The translations under genes and the position numbers were made by a program. Source: Candidula unifasciata (Eukaryota; Mollusca; Gastropoda; Stylommatophora; Geomitridae). From it: a stretch of 64,000 nt of DNA. Where the stretch lies: contig CAJHNH020007557.1 of NCBI GenBank assembly GCA_905116865.2, forward strand, positions 124,001 to 188,000. Reading direction: 5' to 3'. How positions within the stretch are numbered: the first letter of the stretch is position 1; every line of letters starts with the position of its first letter. This document shows positions 61,008 through 64,000 of this stretch, in pieces. Under the pieces are notes generated by a model. It was not told where the DNA came from, made no database searches, and saw only the letters and a program-made list of their open reading frames with translations.

Positions 61008-61330
61008 CAGTGGCTCTCAACCCTCCTAATGCCGCGACCCTTTAACTCTTTGAGTCCCAGAGGGTTTAGCATCACAGGCCCAAGGGGTAGTCAAAAGAGA
61101 CGTAAAATCGGCGCATCATGCGTTCATTGGGCTTTTAGGTAGTAACCAATGAATTTATGATGCGTTCCTTGGGACTCAAAGAGTTAATACAGTTCCCTCA
61201 TGTTGTGGCAACCCACAGACAGTTATTTCCGTTCATAACTTCATTGAATGAAGGATGATATACCACAGGTGAATTTTCCGTGGTTTAAGGCAACCCATGC
61301 AAAAGGGTCATTTGACCCAAATTACTTAGT
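61008..61330 (+). mobile_element. SPIN-like non-autonomous hAT, interrupted
   Basis: Left end CAGTGGCTCTCAACCCTCCT, AATGCCGCGACCCTTTAA, then (after an insertion) TACAGTTCCCTCATGTTGTG, GCAACCC. Near the right is AAAGGGTCATTTGACCC. From memory, this order and wording match the SPIN hAT family known for horizontal transfer among animals. The right terminal inverted repeat is not intact. Confidence 0.7.
61046..61183. mobile_element. piggyBac-type MITE at TTAA
   Basis: A 138-bp element with perfect 14-bp inverted ends (CTCTTTGAGTCCCA / TGGGACTCAAAGAG), flanked by TTAA at 61042-61045 and 61184-61187. It sits precisely inside the SPIN-like left end. TTAA target sites and CTTTG-type termini are characteristic of piggyBac-derived MITEs. 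Confidence 0.88.
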
Positions 61331-61336
61331 AATAGT

Positions 61337-61612
61337 CTTCTTCTTCTCGTTCACCGGCTGTAAACTCCGGCGGAAAGTTCTGGCTGTTCATCCACTTCTG
61401 GACTGCAGTCCTGTTCCAGAACCTGAGTGTTGCGTGTGCACCCGTTTGACAGATCTGTATGCAGACTGTTGGTTCCTTGCCTCTCAGGCAGATGCACTCC
61501 AACTTTGAAGGAAGCTCCCAATTAGTTGACTCTTACGACATGCTTTTGGGTAAGCAGTGGGCCTATTCTTGTTTTTCCCATAGTAGGGCCCTGGAACCCA
61601 CACGGGGAAAAA
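61337..61612 (-). mobile_element. SINE1 copy (-), 10-bp TSD
   Basis: From CTTCTTCTTCTCGTTCACCG to GGGCCCTGGAACCCACACGG. TSD TAGTAATAGT at 61327-61336 and 61613-61622. Confidence 0.95.
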
Positions 61613-61914
61613 TAGTAATAGTAAAACTTTTACTAAGGTGGGAGCGCTGTGGAAAAATGTTAATTGAAAAAAGGCACTGCGACTAAGAAAAGTTTGGGAA
61701 ACACTGTACTACTGCATTCTAAAGATGAATAGTTCTAAAGAACTGTAGGGATGAGATTTTACACTACATCACAAGAATAACAATTTGTATATAGGGTATT
61801 AATTCACAGTGCAAAAAAAAAAAAAAAACAGTTATTGCCCAGGCCACTTTAAATATTCCTGGAGATAGATGACACAATCTAATCATCACAGATATTTGGA
61901 CAGTACACTTACAG

Positions 61915-62180
61915 TATGGGAGCCATCTTGGTGTAGTGGCTAGACTCTTGACTGCAGATCGGAAGGTTGTGGGTTCGGCTCCTGGCGGAGCCAGTCTTTT
62001 TTTTTTTTTAAAAATGAACTTGGCTCCCAGGTTGACTCAACCTTGAGCGAGTCCTACTTACAGCTCCTGGGAAGTAAAAGCGGCCGGCGGGATGCTGACC
62101 ACATCCCTCACCAAGTACCGATTGATCTATGAAATATAGGTCTAGGCGTGGAAAAGGTCCTTTACCTTACTTACTTTACA
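61915..62180 (+). mobile_element. SINE3 copy (+) with tRNA-derived head
   Basis: Head TTGGTGTAGTGGCTAGACTC (A box) and AGGTTGTGGGTTCGGCTCCT (B box), T-run, then GGCTCCCAGGTTGACTCAAC, CTCCTGGGAAGTAAAAGCGG and GTACCGATTGATCTATGAAA. Confidence 0.85.
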
Positions 62181-62329
62181 CTTATTAATATTATATACGT
62201 TGTTGTACTAAACACTTATAAACATACTTCATAACATATTATAGTTAATACATAATACTGTATTTTTCAGAAAAATAGTACTGGGTCTTATATTAATTTG
62301 TCTTCTCTACAAGGTGCCCTAGGATTTTT

Positions 62330-62505
62330 TATGTGGACCTCTAGTAATTTTCCCTGGCCTCTGGGTAGTAAGATCGGACACCCGTGTGTATTGTTGCGCA
62401 CATAAGAAAAGAGTAGCCTAATGGCCTTGCCCGGATATAATTTGGAGTTAAAAATATATCTAAAGTATTTCAGGATCCTTGCTAGTTCTACAGAATTTAT
62501 GACGG
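62330..62505 (+). mobile_element. SINE5 body (+)
   Basis: TCGGACACCCGTGTGTATTG, AAGAGTAGCCTAATGGCC, TTTGGAGTTAAAAATATATC match the reverse complement of 36325-36590. Confidence 0.7.
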
Positions 62506-62523
62506 TGCATGCTTACTTACGGC

Positions 62524-62575
62524 CAGCTCCAGAGATGTATATATATATGTATATATATAAATATCTCTGGAGCTG
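62524..62575. repeat. Perfect 13-bp palindrome with (TA)n loop
   Basis: CAGCTCCAGAGAT ... ATCTCTGGAGCTG around a 26-nt AT-alternating loop. Confidence 0.95.
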
Positions 62576-62581
62576 ACTGTG

Positions 62582-62790
62582 GCTCACCATTGTTACCGAG
62601 TAGATTTATACATAAATTAAACATTTTAATTATTTTGCAATTAAGTGGGCTGTTATTTTGTGTGTGTGTGTCTAATAGCCCACTTATTTATCTTCAAAAT
62701 GATAATTTATTCAATAACATATGTTGCAAAATAATTAATCTGTAGTTTAATTTGTGTATAAATCTACTAGGTAACAATGATGAGCACTGA
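62582..62790. mobile_element. AT-rich foldback element
   Basis: Inverted arms: GCTCACCATTGTTACCGAGT, AGATTTATACATAAATTAAA and GGGCT on the left; AGCCCAC, TTAATTTGTGTATAAATCTA and GGTAACAATGATGAGC on the right. The loop has TGTGTGTGTG. A partial relative is at 12020-12190. Confidence 0.8.
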
Positions 62791-62949
62791 CCAGCCTCCT
62801 AAAAACGGGAATTCCCTTTTAGCTATATGGCCTTAAACCAAACCAGTAACAGGTTTTTAATGAAGGTTAAGCTTGATACCTCCTCCTTTTGTAAACAGCT
62901 GTTTATTCCAAGTGATGTGCTCTGTTCACCATTTCCCTCTAAAATATAG

Positions 62950-63095
62950 AACAAGGCCTTTCAACTAAAGTTACTTAGGGGCCAAAGAGTTGAAAATTGT
63001 GGTAGACCTGAGCACTAGAATCAAAAGGTCACTAATACAGCATAACTGGCAATAATCCATGGGTCACTTGTTAGACCTCTAGTTGAATAGCCCTG
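62950..63095. mobile_element. Small hAT-like MITE
   Basis: Ends CAAGGCCTTTCAACTAAAG and CTAGTTGAATAGCCCTG are inverted repeats (complement CAGGGCTATTCAACTAG), similar to the 49-kb element ends. No clear TSD. Confidence 0.55.
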
Positions 63096-63174
63096 ACGGG
63101 GAGTAACCAACATACTGCATCTATCTGGATTTCACGGGAATGCAGATAAATAAAATAACTAGACAGAACAGGCC

Positions 63175-63345
63175 GGGTCGTTTTTTGGCTCGCCGGTAGA
63201 CGACTTTGGGTCTATCTTCTTTGATCGCATTGGCACTGCAGGGTCCCTTTTATGGCTGTTGGTGGCGTACAGTGCTAATCCACTTTATATGGCGCACGTA
63301 ACCTAGTCACAATTACAACCTACAGCTCCTCCTTCGGTGATGCTG
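63175..63345 (+). repeat. Interspersed repeat shared with 6.4-6.6 kb
   Basis: GGCTCGCCGGTAGACGACTT, TCTTTGATCGCATTGGCACT and CCTAGTCACAATTACAACCT match 6415-6590. The 58-bp satellite is absent. Confidence 0.7.
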
Positions 63346-63476
63346 GTTGAAACGTAAGGATTTTTTCCAGCAAAGCATTGGATTGGAATAAAAAAAAAAA
63401 AAAAACAGCATTTCTGGAGATTAGTGTAGAACAAACAAAATTGTTGGACAACAGAAAGTAAAAACAGCTAACTTAC

Positions 63477-63568
63477 TGATGTTGTTGGACAACATGATGA
63501 TGTATGGCGGAGTTGTTTGAACAGTTGCAGCTGTAGGCTGACATCAATGTCTTCTGATTTTGTGGCAC
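63477..63568 (-). CDS. Isolated exon of an unidentified gene
   Basis: Acceptor CTATTTCCTCTAG/GTGCCA, donor AACATCA/GTAAGT. Reads ATKSEDIDVSLQLQLFKQLR then HTSSCCPTTS (phase 1 in, 0 out). A second frame is open too. No partner exon found in the window. The upstream exons may lie beyond 64 kb. Confidence 0.4.
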
Positions 63569-63609
63569 CTAGAGGAAATAGAACATTGTAAATGTTGGAA
63601 GAATAGTTC

Positions 63610-63870
63610 ATCATCATCATCATCATCATGTGCCCTGCCAAATGGACTAGGCGCTCAGGCGTCTCCACAGATCACGATCCCTGGTTGACTGGAACAGCTC
63701 TCTTGATGATATCTCTCCATGCCATCGTTTAAGCCCATCCAGCATCATCTCTCTTGGTCTGTCTCTATCCCTTTTTCCACTGATCTGTCCAGTTGTCACG
63801 ATGTTCTCCAATGTCTATCTTCTCATTATGTGGCCAAAGAACAGTGTTTGTTTCTTTCTTATTTAGATCG
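63610..63870 (-). pseudogene. LINE-D 3' end with (ATG)n tail
   Basis: The minus strand reads RRENIVTTGQISGKRDRDRP, then REMMLDGLKRWHGEI and RDLWRRL, ending GGGCACATGATGATGATGAT. It interrupts a GAAATAGAACATTGT repeat that resumes at 63880-64000. Confidence 0.85.
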
Positions 63871-63879
63871 TGTAAGATG

Positions 63880-64000
63880 AAGGAAATAGAACATTTTGTA
63901 TGTTGGAAGAAAAGACCATATAAGTTGCAGAAATAGAGTGTATAGGTTGAAAGAATAATTCATATAAGTTGAAGGAAACAGAACATTGTATATGTTGGAG
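63880..64000 (+). repeat. Short tandem repeat running off the window
   Basis: GAAGGAAATAGAACATTTTG, TATGTTGGAAGAAAAGACCA and similar about 40-bp units. One more unit lies at 63571-63610, on the other side of the LINE-D insertion. Confidence 0.75.

Overview
This is a repeat-dense window of an animal nuclear genome. A lophotrochozoan, most likely a mollusc (perhaps a gastropod), is my best guess. The reasons are short exons with long repeat-filled introns, several tRNA-derived SINEs, RNase H-bearing LINEs and L2-like LINE tails, TTAGGG-like repeats, and a mitoribosomal protein gene with a clear animal-type product. Nothing looks prokaryotic. The species call is inference.

Host genes. (1) MRPL39 (mitochondrial ribosomal protein mL39) runs on the + strand from about 46.84 to 59.6 kb in at least nine exons. 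Splice signals and phases agree throughout and a polyadenylation signal follows, but the exon with the initiator ATG is not visible. (2) An unrecognised minus-strand gene, U1, has five coding exons between 26,838 and 18,291 and encodes a phase-consistent 192-residue protein. (3) A second unrecognised minus-strand gene, U2, has five coding exons between 43,983 and 36,987 and encodes 187 residues. (4) A plus-strand gene, U3, has its last four exons (41,548 to 43,817) interleaved with the exons of U2. (5) A single minus-strand exon at 63,477-63,568 belongs to a gene that leaves the window.

Layout. 0-18 kb is repeats: a degraded RNase H LINE, several minisatellites, a (GACA)n array, a 58-bp satellite, LINE 3' fragments and SINEs. 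18-27 kb holds U1, with a Merlin/ISXO2-type transposase relic in intron 1. 27-36 kb is an APE-RT-RNase H LINE split by an unrelated insertion, then a MITE and a 975-bp foldback element whose arms carry telomere-like repeats. 36-44 kb holds U2/U3, with a 2-kb LINE (RT plus RNase H) in an intron. 44-46.5 kb is a cluster of foldback/MITE elements just upstream of MRPL39. 46.8-59.8 kb is MRPL39, whose introns contain minisatellites, a hAT-like element, LINE ends and SINEs. 60-64 kb contains a SPIN-like hAT fragment with a TTAA-flanked MITE inside it, more SINEs, hairpins and LINE ends.

Mobile-element biology. The most repeated sequence is a roughly 270-290 bp SINE (called SINE1, about 13 copies) with 10-12 bp target-site duplications. 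Its 3' end is shared with the LINE called LINE-A, which suggests LINE-A machinery mobilises SINE1. Several insertions are nested, and paralogous 'empty' copies elsewhere in the window confirm the insertion points.
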